Shown here: positions 1-10,898 of the stretch, in pieces
How positions within the stretch are numbered: position 1 is the first letter of the stretch
Layout of the letters: every line of letters begins with the position of its first letter
From: Rachicladosporium sp. CCFEE 5018
Lineage: Eukaryota > Ascomycota > Dothideomycetes > Cladosporiales > Cladosporiaceae
NCBI GenBank assembly: GCA_002077045.2
Contig: KZ111148.1
Span: 704,088 to 768,087 of the forward strand
Direction: 5' to 3'
Length of the DNA: 64,000 nt
Program-made: the position numbers and the translations under genes
Notes under the pieces: generated by a model
What the model saw: the letters and a program-made list of their open reading frames with translations, nothing else
Told to the model about the DNA's origin: nothing
Database searches by the model: none

Positions 1-1105
1 GAATAATGTAGAAGAAATGACAGTATTGAGTACTTTGCGATGTTTCAGTTGTACGCTCACCGTCGTCCAGTCACACGCTTTGCTCGCCCCCCACCTTCAC
101 CGCTTCATTGGCCGGCTTTAGCGCAAGCTCTGCCCAGTCATTACACGGCAGTACCTTGTCATGCAGTCGAAGCATGTTGCTGGTGTTCGCGTGGACGGTC
201 GCACGCCGTGTCGTGCGTGTGCATGCAGGTAGAAAGTCTAAGGCGACGACGTGTCACACAGAGCAACCTGGTGGCGGATGCGATAGTGTCCCTGTCGTCT
301 TCGTGCTGTGGAAGCATTCAAGACCATGGTCTCGATCGTATACCTTTGAAGCACAGTAGACGAGTGTGGTATACAGTCGCATAAACGAGTGTTCAAAGCT
401 ACGCTGTGCAGTCCAAACTCGGGGCTCGTGAGATCAGTAACGGGTGTTGGGCACTGTCCATATAGAGGAAGAACGACAAGCAAGCGGCGCGCAGCGAGGA
501 ATTTGAAATTGCCTTGAGACGTCCTTGAGGCGAGATTTAAAGCGTAGAGCAACAGTGATTGTCGAGTCTCCATCGTGAACGCCCTGTCGAGCTAGGCGGA
601 TGCCTTTGCTCAGCACGCTTTGGTTGATGTCGATCTTGCGTGCCGAGCGGATGACACAGGAAGGGAACTACTCGACGAGTGCACGCGGTCGGCACTGCTA
701 TTGTAGATTGCACCACAACATCAAACCAATGCCAGTGTTGTCTAGTAGAGCCTTGCCCTGGAGAGTTGTTGAACGGGCTACTTTGGTCGCTCGCGTGCCC
801 GCGAACTGACGACTGTAACACTTTCTCGCTCAAGATGAATCGCTCGGTTGACTGAAGCCTGGCATGGCGCAGTCTTCATGGAACCGGTATGATGGGAAGA
901 GTGAAGTCTGTAGTGAATATCGTCATGTGGTGGTTGCTGCGCACTCAAGCAGCCTCCGCCTCCACCAAACGCGAAGCTCCACAAAAAGCGCTGTTACAGT
1001 ATCATCATTGTGAACCCTGCCAACCTTGGAACCGCTATCGAGTCGCACTGCCACAGTACCTATGACCGCAGCAGCCCGCCAACATCACGCTGGAGCGGTA
1101 ACAAC
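1..1105. other. No supported gene
   Basis: Open frames here are short, occur in several overlapping frames and carry no recognisable domain. From base 197 the stretch is repeated with few changes in copy B (31113-32021). The upstream part of a gene left of the window could reach in, but nothing visible supports it. Confidence 0.6.
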
Positions 1106-1689
1106 ATGAACTCGAATTCAGACAGTACGTCCGACGAAGACCACTGGAGTGACACGAACTTCCCTGTGAGTGCCTGTGAACAATTGCGCAGCTAAGCTGT
1201 TGCTCACGATACCTTGCAACTTGAGGTCAGCGGCGTCACAGCGGGCGCAAACACTTTACGCTGGGCTGTGAGGCTATGGCGCCTGCTCATCTGTATAACC
1301 GTTGCTCGTGCCTCTACCGTTGCCAGACTGCATACCTCTGCATGTCATGTCGTGGCTATCGCACAGCTTATACTGCGCCACTTGTTCAGAGGAGCCGAGA
1401 TGTCCTGTTTTTATGACTGTGAGACCTGTACCGCCGTTGGACGTGCCGCCAGTGTCAGCTTGAGAAAGGCTGCCCAAGCTTGCGTTGGGCAGCACAACAA
1501 GACTACGCTCATTCAGTGCTTTCTGTCGGCTTGTATCGGGTAGGTGACGTGCGAATACTTGCATGCCCTCGTCAGCTTCCGCCGTGTACAAAGACCTCTG
1601 GACCAGTGAGCGATGTTTCGGGAATGAGGCTGCTCTGTACTGGCCGCGTGCCTTGGTGTAAGAGTCCGCCCACCAGGACATTAATATGA
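1106..1689 (+). pseudogene. Candidate Cys-rich gene, interrupted by two TGA codons
   Basis: A start at 1106 opens an acidic 20-residue exon ending at a GTGAGT donor (1166). Splicing to the acceptor at 1230 (65 nt intron) continues in phase into a frame with CSCLYRC and YLCMSC motifs. Two in-frame TGA codons (TGA CTG TGA, about 1414-1422) follow, after which the same frame continues with WTCRQCQ and more cysteines to a stop at 1689. The spacing looks like a zinc-binding module. Either the gene is broken or an unrecognised intron removes the two stops. Both stops are also present in copy B. I recognise no family. A 145-residue antisense frame (1274-1711) is also open in both copies, so the strand is not certain. 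Confidence 0.3.
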
Positions 1690-1786
1690 TTGGGCCGACA
1701 GCGTTCTTCACCGCTAACCCAGCGCAACCTCAAATACGCAGATAGACATCTATTCACCTCTTCTCAGTCTTCTCAACTAACCCATC

Positions 1787-2974
1787 ATGACCTACACACG
1801 ATACATTACCATGTCGGCGAGGATGATCGTTGTCGTCTCCGCAGCTTTTCTCTTCCACTTGACGGCTGCTATGGACGTACCTGACCAGTCAGGATTCAAT
1901 GGTTCGTTCTTCGAGGATGCTCTTCTGTACATTGACGGTGCGGTGGATTCGGTGATGGAAGCGGCATTCCAAGCAGCAGTAGCGCGTGCAGTAAGTCGTT
2001 CCAGGCAGATGTATCATCGTCGTCCACTGATAAACAACAGTCCACCTCAGCTCGGACAGCAGCCATAGTAGCGAATCTACTTCATCCACAGCATATGCTG
2101 GATGGCCTGGGTGCTGCTGCTGCAGAGTTCTATGTGCAGCAGCAGGACTTGGAAGTTCAATACCAGCAAATGCCCAACAACGTCGAAGAACCTCCTCGGC
2201 CCTTTCAGTACCCACCGCCAACGCCCCCTGAACCACAAGCATATTACATACCGCCTGCGAATCGATTTCCCGCCCCTGTAGCAACAGTTGCAGGCTGGGT
2301 GTCAGACACGTTCACTCCGCTCGTACACACCATCAAGCCGCCCGCACCGCTGCGGCCACTACGTACACTGCGTCCTAAACCCCAACCGTCAGCGACAGGA
2401 ACTACGCCCGGTACACAGAGCTCCACTGCGCTTTTCACGCCCACTCCACAGATCTCAAGCACTCCAGACACAAGCATCATTACCCAGAAATACCCTTGCA
2501 GTCATTCAGGGTGCGACAAATCGTGCTCAACCCGAGCAGCGTTGAGGTTTGTCATGACCGACCCGTACTCGACCTAGTACCACAACTGACAATATTGACA
2601 GGAAACATCAAAAGTCCCACATCCCGGTAGCCGATCGCAAGCATGGCTGTCCAGCAGAGACTTGTTCCAGAAGGTTCAACGACAAGAAAGATCTTGTCAA
2701 GCATCAACGAACTCATGATGCGAACCACACCGTCCAATTTGCATGTCCACACCTGGATTGCCAAGCGCATACAAAATTGATTGTGCGATGGGACAACTAT
2801 CTTCGTCATATGGAGGATATCCATCAGATAGTCCTGCCACGAAAGACGAAGAAGAAGGATCCACACCAGCAACTAGGAAGGCTCATGGCCGACATCGACA
2901 GCGACGGCTTCATCAGTGGCGATTGGAAGCGGGGAGAGGAATGCTTGCATGTTATGGAAGGAGATTTGAAGTAG
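1787..2974 (+). CDS. C2H2 zinc-finger protein 1, copy A
   Basis: Exons 1787-1990, 2092-2546 and 2602-2974 give 343 residues. Intron 1 (101 nt) has a GTAAGT donor; intron 2 (55 nt) has a weak GTTTGT donor that is GTATGT in copy B. The middle is proline- and glutamine-rich and probably disordered. Three C2H2-type fingers follow: C204/C209 with H222/H226, C236/C241 with H254/H258, and a divergent third at C268/C273 with H289/H294. Intron 2 interrupts finger 1 just before its first histidine. The tail is basic then acidic. A DNA-binding regulator is the likely role. The start is uncertain: residues 1-28 look hydrophobic, and the Met at 1871 may be the real start for a nuclear protein. Confidence 0.75.
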
Positions 2975-3213
2975 AAAGGGCTGCCTGAAAGGCGCATGAA
3001 AGTGGGGAGCATACACAGTCTTGGCATAAGTCGTGGTCTAGGAGCCTGCATGGTGCAGGTGCATATTAATTAGCGTCACCTACATGAAGGTGCGGTCTCA
3101 CCCGATTCCTATACTCGCGAATGCGATGCGAAGGTCAATCGTAGGTGGGGAACAACGTTACCCAGTCTGTTGCGACTCGTAGCGCTCCATTGTACGCAAG
3201 ACTGCAACAAGCC

Positions 3214-4088
3214 ATGGCGACCAATACCACCGAACCGGAGGTTGTACTCTACGACTTGGCGTGCATCAATGGCGAATGTTTCTCTCCTGTCGTGTGGCGC
3301 ATTCGTTTGATGCTCAATTACAAACAGATTCCATATCGGACGGTGTTCGTGGAGTTTCCGGACATCGAACCTACGCTGAAAGCACTGTAAGTTGTCAGCA
3401 TACTCTCGCTTCATGTGAAGTACTCAGCAAGCGTCCGATGAAGACCAGTGATCATCCTACCATCACCTTTGCCAGATACGCGCCTGCCAACGATGATACT
3501 ATTGTACTGATCAGATGCGCGTAGTGACATCTCCCCGGCTTCCGGCGAGAAGAAGTACTCCGTGCCGGCCATCTACCACCAACCGAGCAACAAGTACATC
3601 ATGGACTCTGGTGCGATCTCGAAATCCTCGAGTCCACCTACCCAAAGCCGTCGCTCCAGCTGAGTTCGGACTTGGGCACTGAGATCGAAGTCCAAGGTCG
3701 TGCCGTCTTGGGCCCGGTTCTCAGCATCACAGTGCCGCCTCGTGAGATTGACCACCTCTCACCGCGCGCAGCGGAGTATTTCCGTCGTACGCGCGAAGCG
3801 AGATGGGGCCATACTCTCTAGTCGCTGATCGAGGGCGACAACGAAGAGCAAGCTTGGATTGCGGCGCAGGATGGCATGAAGGAGCAAGACAAGCTGATCA
3901 AAAAGAATCGAGCCGAGGGGCCGTTCGTGCTGGGAGCGATGCCAAGCTACACGGACTTCTTCATCGCTGGAGTGATGGAGTCGACGAGGATCGTACATGA
4001 AGCGTCCTTTCACAGGCATATGAAGGAGGTCGAGGGTACGCAGGCGATCTATGAGGCGTGTCTGCCGTGGATGGTGCAGAGAGATTAA
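3214..4088 (+). pseudogene. Glutathione S-transferase (GTE-like), broken copy A
   Basis: Exon 1 (3214-3386) encodes a thioredoxin-fold GST N-terminus with VVLYDLA, SPVVWRIRLMLNYK and the VEFPDIEPTLKAL segment typical of fungal etherase-like (GTE) transferases. A 138 nt intron with a GTAAGT donor ends at 3524. Exon 2 is damaged: compared with copy B one base is missing near 3625 (AAATCC against AAATTCC), shifting the frame, and a TAG at about 3820 replaces a GAG codon. The C-terminal helical domain is still readable in pieces down to 4088. The intact version in copy B is 245 residues. Only the N-terminal domain could be made from this copy. Confidence 0.85.
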
Positions 4089-5962
4089 GCCAGGGCGGCT
4101 GCCCGAAGGCACGACACATGCCACCGGTCGCGCGATCAGAGCGGCCGTTACTGACGCATCGGGTCATGTCGAGACCATACTTACCACATGCTTTAAGACA
4201 AACTTTGTCGTATTGATGGCCATCAACCAGCGTGCAGTGTATGCATATCTCGACGTAGAGGCTCAAATCATGTAGGGATGAATCGTTGGCAACGATACCT
4301 CCGCTCTTTCTCCAAGGTCGAGGAGTCGTGCGCTACTCTCAAGCACACCACAAGCATATTGTGGCGCCTCCTCGGCCGGTGAGAAGGAGCATCACTTAGA
4401 TGGGAGAGGTGCATAGCGATCCACGGCGCTCGACAGCGTATCGCTCGACTATTGACTACTGCAGTCGAGTGTAGACACGCATTGGCATCGGCTTTTGCAG
4501 TTGAGAGCGACTTTAGACTTGCAGAGTGCGAAAGTCGCCACACACAAGACGTGTTGCCATGGTAACATTGCGCGGGCGATGATGTAGGCCCAGATCAGCG
4601 ATCTGCCAGCGTAGTCAGGTGTTCGCAGTAGCTTCGATCCTTCGCGGGATGTTCTGTCCACGAGACAGGGCTGTCCCGGCGGAAAGGGTAGTCGGGCACC
4701 CATACGAGAACCCAAGTCCGAGTGCATCCAAATTGCATTTTGATCCAATGGCGGAAGACTCGCGGTTCGTGGTAGATCACACACCACCTTAAACATATTG
4801 ATGAAAAGCCGAGATCATGCTCGGCACATACTTCATTCCCTGAACGCGTGACTGAGCAGTCATGCGTGACGGGCAGCAGTGTCACCGGCAAACGTCGTTA
4901 CATGCTGGAAGGACCTGCATATGTGTTCCACAGCATGTGATCATTCCGGGCGTCAGGCACGGAAGTGCCGCGAGAATTGACAGCATGTCAGAGACGTGAA
5001 TGTTCGAGCAGGATCGCATTGACCGACGCGATCTTTGATCGACATATCGCTCGTGACACTCGCAGCCCGTGACGGCGAGACCAGGCGTCATGTGCTCTCA
5101 CCCACGCATTCATGCAAGCACGGCACCAGAATATTGCGTGTGTTGATATGTGAATTCATCCCACGCTGACGTGACAAGGTTTGGCGGGGTAGAGGGCAAT
5201 TCGTGCCCGCTAACCAGACAATCGGCTCCATTCCACATGGAAAATGTCCATAGGGCAGTAGGGCGGAGGCACCTTCTCATGGATGCTGCATGTATCCACC
5301 GCGTGTGTATGCACCCGCGTTGCGGCTCATCGGCATAGTTCGCATCAAGGATGACTCGAAACTGCGTTATCTTCGCACATCGCCGAATGTCAAGTCGTGT
5401 ACCCCTGGCCTCGGTTTGTTAGACCGGCAGGGCAGCCAATGGACTCCCCAGTCGCAGAGACGTGGCTCGGAGCGTTCGTCGTGGGGTATCACGAGGGTGT
5501 CGTGCAGTAATTGACGATCTCTACTTCCCCAGATGCAAAACGTCCCGGCTTTGCGGCTGTGGTCTGGCATAACATCTCTCGCCACCGACTGTAGCCGGCT
5601 GCTTGATAGCTCTAGACGGTGTTTGTGTGAGGAGCACATGTTAAGGCAACCATATTGTGTCGCTCAGGCATGAGCCGCCGGGTGTACTTCGAGTGAGCAG
5701 GCCCGATGTCGCGTATTTCCCTCCAGAGGCCGCCTTGCCTCTTCGTAGTTTAAGAGCCGGCGTTCATCCTTCTGCTTCGCTGATGATCCAGTCCACAGTC
5801 TCGGTGCGCGACGCAACTTGACTTTTCGCAGGAGCCACTGACTGTCGGCGCTTGGTTCTGCTTCTATTGTGCTGTTATTGGTGTGGCTATCTCATTCTGC
5901 GTCACAGCTTGCCTTTGTCGCTCGCAGTTCTGCTTTCCATTCACGACACTGCATCACCAGAA
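4089..5962. other. Long gene-free stretch before zinc-finger gene 2
   Basis: Open frames are short and lack family features on both strands. The stretch is about as well conserved in copy B (34995-36868) as the flanking coding sequence. It contains one near-perfect RFX-type X-box palindrome (4553-4566). Probably the promoter and 5' region of zinc-finger gene 2; a noncoding transcript cannot be excluded. Confidence 0.6.
4553..4566. promoter_or_regulatory. X-box-like site (RFX/Crt1 type)
   Basis: The sequence GTTGCCATGGTAAC fits the RFX-family X-box consensus GTNRCC-N(0-3)-RGYAAC at every defined position. It is unchanged in copy B (35460-35473). It lies about 1.4 kb upstream of zinc-finger gene 2 and 0.46 kb downstream of the GST. 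The match is seen directly; binding is inference. Confidence 0.4.
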
Positions 5963-7524
5963 ATGCAGAGCCGAAACAACTTCACTATGTGGGACGGCGC
6001 GTTGGGTGACCCCAACCTGTCTGGCATAGGGACCGCCTTCCCAGATGGCTCGACAGATGAACCTCTCCAGTTCGACATTGATGACTTCAGAACCGATGCA
6101 ACACAGGCAAGTCAACTCCGCGGAAAGCCAGCTTACATGCTAACAGGAGTGATCAAGCAGCGGCAGTACGGTGAACATCTGCTTAGCGAGCCCAGTGGGT
6201 ACCAATCCGGGCGCTCCACATGGGACCCGGGTGCTACGAACGTCCCAAGCATCGATCGGACTCCAGCGTACCGCCATGTTGCAGGCTCCGACACAGGAGC
6301 TGCCGATCTCGCCATTAGGTACTTCACTCCCTTCCAAGCGCAGCCAGCGAGGGTACAGCCGGATGGGCATAGGATGCAGCCTGGTGCGGCGACTTCGGCT
6401 CCGCAGGCCATCCCAATGCAGCAGCAGCAGCTTCGATGGGCACCAGGACTAGACGAGGCGCGAATGAGATCCGTCAGGCCATCGAGCGTGGCTGGGATGT
6501 CTGATGAGTACATGCGGTCCGGTAATACCAGTCGTTTGAGCCAGTCTGCTCAGTCGTCTGCATTAACTCATACCACGCAGTACCCACAGTCGGCTAGGCA
6601 AGCGCCGTACCAGACCGTGTCACCGTCACAGCGCCCGAGTACGCAGTCTCGAGCGCCCAGCAATAGCGATCCTGCACAACGACTTGGACCATCGACCCAG
6701 CCACGCATGTATGGCAATCCGGGGAAACAACGCCAGCTGCAAGTCGGTTTCTCGGGATCGTACAACCAGCAATACCAGCCTGCAGACATTGCGCGAGGTT
6801 GGACATTCTCACCACCACGCACACATGACAGCTGGAGCCACTACGCTGGCTCCGAGTCTGCTCATAGTCACGACTTGCCGGATGTCCTTGATGTAGCATA
6901 TTCGACTGGTATGCTTCATAGCCCGATCTCTGAATTCGCCGGGTTTGATCCGCGGTCTGCGTCACCACTCGACATCAGGGAATGGACTAGCGAAGCGTAC
7001 AATCTAGGAGATCGCTCCGTCAACCCAAGCCAGTTGATGGCACATAGCGCACCCGCTCGCCCATATCAGCTTCCTAGCTCATCGCGGCCGATGTCGGTGA
7101 ACACCTCCGTGTCGAACATGGAAGGGCAGTTTGTCTGCACCAGCCCTATTTGTAAAACGCCGAATGCTACGTTCAGGTCAAAGGCAGATCTCGAGTATGT
7201 AGCCCTTGAAAGCTCGCCAGACAGCTTACTGACTTCTGACTTAGACACCACCAGCGCTGGCATGGTCCGCGAAACAACGTCTGCGTCGACTGCGGCGCTA
7301 GCTTCGTCTCGTCGAAAGATCTCAAGCGCCATATAAGCGAGATACACGACCCTGATGCACGCAAGCACTTTGGTCCTTTCCCGACCTCATGCACTTTCTG
7401 CGCTCGCGGTTTTGTACGCCGCGATCATCTGACGCGTCATCTTCGATCACATGGCGTTCTCACTCCAACGCCATCCTCCAGAGGCATGTCGCGCGATCCC
7501 AGTGGCCAGTCTAATCGACAGTAG
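5963..7524 (+). CDS. C2H2 zinc-finger protein 2, copy A
   Basis: Exons 5963-6106, 6161-7194 and 7245-7524 give 485 residues. The last intron (50 nt, GTATGT donor, TTACTGAC branch region) is clear. The first (6107-6160, 54 nt) is proposed as a GC-AG intron: GCAAGT donor, TGCTAAC branch site, CAG acceptor. In this copy it is also open in frame, so read-through would add 18 residues. Residues 50-360 are Gln/Ser/Pro-rich and probably disordered, like an activation domain. Three fingers close the protein: C374/C379-H395/H399, C406/C409-H422/H427 and C442/C445-H458/H462. The intron sits inside finger 1 as in the two neighbouring zinc-finger genes. An upstream Met at 5852 would add a hydrophobic segment and is less likely. 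Confidence 0.78.
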
Positions 7525-7968
7525 CGGATCCAGACCCTCATCTTTGACTGCTTTTCGCGGTTCTACTCGCACACACACCTGCGATTTTCTGCGTTCGAGC
7601 CTCCTTGTCTTTGTCCTACTCATACTGGCGTTGGCGGCACCGAATCGAAGGGCATCATCGGCTCATTAGCGGGATTTTGCTTTGCGTGGGCCGTATTGTA
7701 GATGGACGGCATGGCTCCATGACTAAATGGCCTTTGTACAAGTGCATGGCGTTGATAGATAGGATCGCCACATGGCTCTACGACACGAAGGCTGTATGAA
7801 TGACTTCAACGAGAGATGATGTGGCGTTGAAACGCGTCCAATTCCGACGTCAGAACAACAAACACGGACCACGTTTTCGCGTAGTGTCCCCCAGCTTCAC
7901 GTGCTCCCAAGGCTTCCGTTCAATCTTCCGCTACAACAAGCCAGAAGCAACATGTCGCGGAAGCCGTT
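7525..7968. other. Intergenic, no supported gene
   Basis: Downstream region of zinc-finger gene 2 with overlapping short open frames on the plus strand and no recognisable domain. The sequence is nearly unchanged in copy B. Confidence 0.5.
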
Positions 7969-8555
7969 TGAAAAGCGCGGTCTGGCGCCTCGTCAGGATT
8001 CACTTACCAGGTCTGCGAGCGCATCGCCGGCCCGCCACGTACGCCGCGGCGGTTGACAGCGAACATCAAATGCGAGATATGCAAGCGCAGAACGGTCACA
8101 CACTGTGACCCGCTAAACGCAGCGCAGCGTCTCCATGCGCGAATTCGAGAGAATCGAGCAGCGAGCTGGCGGCTTGCGCACCTTAGGTAAGTATGCGAGC
8201 TAGGGGCAGCTCCTCCTTCACCCCGCCTTCCGTGGGGATAAGGTAAGTAATGCGCTCTTTTCTGTCAAGGCGAGCTGTATGCTGTCAACGAGCGTTGCGT
8301 GTGTCCGACAGCAGTCATGGGTGCCACAAGGATTGGTGCGACGGACACGCCTCGGCTGCAATGCATGGCGAAGGGCGGCCGCCCGCTGGATCGCCCATCG
8401 GCGCCCAAGCAATTGCGGGACCCAAGAGGCCTACCACTGCGGCCGCCGGGATCTGGATGAGTCGCACCCTTCAGACTTCTGTTTCCTTTCTCTGTCTCTC
8501 ATCGCCTTCGTATCCTAGGAAGAGTCATCGGCGCTGGTCCGCAACACACGAGTGA
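7969..8555 (+). CDS. Candidate small Cys/His-rich coding region, copy A
   Basis: One frame reads as plausible protein: an Arg-rich stretch with CEICKRR and THCDP, then a GTAAGT donor at 8187. A possible acceptor at 8311 restores phase into a segment with HGCHKDWCDGH, followed by an Ala/Gly/Pro-rich tail ending at 8555. The pattern suggests a zinc-binding peptide. The 5' end is unresolved: a TGA lies just upstream in this frame, and the nearest ATG (about 7951) is in another frame. Copy B has the same structure. The 125 nt intron is longer than most others here. Function unknown; it may be a remnant. Confidence 0.25.
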
Positions 8556-8663
8556 GCTAGCGCAGCGGCAGTAGCGTTACAAGGCACGAAATCAGGCTTC
8601 AGAAGCGCATCTTACACCCGCCAGCTATAAGGCTCCGCGCCTTGCAGCGGGCGTGCTGTGACG

Positions 8664-10012
8664 ATGGCAAACAGAGGCGAACACCAGCGCGGCTACCAGC
8701 GTGAGCCACAGCGCGCGGAGGCAGACCCGGCGGTGCTCGGCCAGGTCGGTAGCCGATTCGACAGTCCATGGAGCCATGGAGGACCGACATACATGGTGAG
8801 TCAACGGCGACTGGTACTCCAATGGACAGAGCCTGACTTACACCCGTTTAGTCCGCTCCGTTACTCAATGCTGCTCATCAGTACATCGGCCCGACATTCG
8901 TAGAGCAATCCCTCGAACAGATCGTAGACGGCTTTGATCACCACCCTGTGCCGCCTCTACGCTTCCGCAATGGTACCCCCGGATCACCGCCAAGGACGAT
9001 TGACCCACAGCGGCTTCTTCGTCAGCGTCAAGTACCTTCACTCCAGGGTCATGACATGGTCGGAGCACAGCACTCTCGCGCACTGCCTAATGCGTCCATT
9101 GCGACAGCTCAATCAACGCTGCAGGCGCGCGCTAGGGCCAGTAAGGCAGGACGTGCGCCGCAACAACAAAGGGGAGGCGCCGACTTTCAGACCGCAGCTT
9201 GGCCGAGCTACCCAGTAGATGCAAATGTGGCTGCAATTCGCGGCCAGTACCAGCAGACACAGAGCATCGACAGCACTGTAGCGACTGCCTCGGCCATCCT
9301 AGAGGGAGCAAGGACTGTGCGCTCATTTATATGTGACGTGTGCGGTCGGAAGTGCAAAGACCAGCAAGCCCTCAGGTCGGTCACCTCCATGCAGCATCTC
9401 TGGTCATAGCTGACGATGCACAGACACCATCTGTCCAATGTCCACGATCCTACAAAGAAGTATAAGTTCAAGTGCCCGAATTGTGAGATGAGGTTCCCAT
9501 ACCAGCACAGCCTGGGTCATCATGTCAATAGCAAGCATCGTGAGCGAGACGACAAGATCATGCATCCGTGCCCAGATTGTGGCAGAGAATTCCCCCGGCT
9601 CTATAATATGCAGCGCCACCATAGTCTGGCGCATCCCGATTCTCTCAATAGTGTCCGGACTGCAAAACCCTCGGCAAAGACACCTCGCCGCCAGGGAACG
9701 TACATCCAGCAGCCCTTGGGCTTGGTCATTCCGATGCGGATGCCATCCCCGCCTGCTACTGCCTTCAGTATGCGTCGTAACGAGGACTTGTACTCTCAAG
9801 TTGCTCGCCTAGGGTATCACGCCGGGTCGATGACGCGCACTGCCTCGCAGGCTTCGGCCCCGTCAACTATCTGGAGTGATCCAGGAACGCCTTTCACTCG
9901 GCCTACTTTTGATACGACCCCTACGGAAGTCGATGAGAGTTGGTTGGACCCGACGCTGCGTAGCAAGAGGGGTACGCCTAGCGCACGTAGCTCGATGCCA
10001 TCTCAGTGGTAG
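8664..10012 (+). CDS. C2H2 zinc-finger protein 3, copy A
   Basis: Exons 8664-8795, 8852-9375 and 9424-10012 give 414 residues. Introns are 56 nt (GTGAGT donor, CTGAC branch) and 48 nt (weak GTCGGT donor, GCTGAC branch). Fingers: C205/C208-H221/H226, C236/C239-H252/H257 and C268/C271-H284/H289. Intron 2 cuts finger 1 just before its first histidine, in the same phase as in the other two zinc-finger genes. The N-terminal half is Arg/Gln-rich and low in complexity; the C-terminal tail is Ser/Thr/Pro-rich. A DNA-binding regulator is the likely role, target unknown. All three fingers keep all ligands here, unlike copy B. Confidence 0.8.
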
Positions 10013-10898
10013 TGCGGACGCTCTCAATGTTGAAGCCGGCTCGTTGGAGATGAGCGGTGTCGGGGAGGACACGATGAATTGCGACGATTGTAGATCATTG
10101 AACGAACCATCATGGATAACTTTGAAATCGACAGAGAATGAAACACTTGGATAGCTTGTCATGAAGGAGACTGTTTCGCCTTGAGTCGATCTTCCTATGA
10201 CACCTCTCCCTGCCGTGACTGGTTAGGGCCTGGGCTGTGCGTTCCGACTGGTTGTCCAGTCGTAGAGCTACTGCTGTGCTCATGCCCTGCTGCCTCACCG
10301 CTTGCATGTCACATGATTGTTCTCGCCGTAGTCGGCGGGCACATCGAATACCAAGCCCTGGCGATTAGCATGCCTCACGTGATGTCCTACGACAGTAATA
10401 CAGTATCGTAAGGGTGGGCAACCGCTCCGGGAGTTGGCCCGAAAAACAAGCTCTGGCGTCCACGTGCTGTTTCACACCCCACTTTGTGCAATACCGTGCA
10501 ATGCCACCCCAATACGCCTCCACATCGGGTAGTATCCATCATTGAGACGCAAAGTTTCCCACCTGGCGTCAAGGACTGCATCTCGTGAACCGTTGTTGCT
10601 GTCCTCGCGTAGCCTGCCTTTTCAGTCGATCAGCCCGATCTTCAACGGTGCTGCGCAGTCGTTCATATACTTGCTGTGGAGATCCTGAATCACCCGAGTG
10701 GAGGCACGAGGCTAGACTTGACTGCCAGGGGAGAGTTAAGTTGTATATGAGTGTGTAACGGCAGGCAGGTCCTTCGCCGTGATAGCACTTACTCCTCTGG
10801 TCGGTATGCATCAAGTACACTCTCCTTGTACAGACCTTCCGGGCTCACTCTCGTTAGCCCACAACGGTTATACTTCGCCCTCTCTACGTCCATCGACC
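10013..10898. other. Intergenic upstream of GALT, no supported gene
   Basis: No convincing frame on either strand. Divergence between the copies rises from about 10430 to the start of the next gene, with several small indels, unlike the very similar zinc-finger gene to the left. Presumably holds the GALT promoter; no clear TATA element is evident. Confidence 0.5.

Noticed and set aside
1787..1870. Signal peptide on zinc-finger protein 1
   Set aside because: The hydrophobic N-terminus depends on the first Met; a nuclear zinc-finger protein more likely starts at the Met at 1871. Recorded as a start ambiguity rather than a secretion signal.
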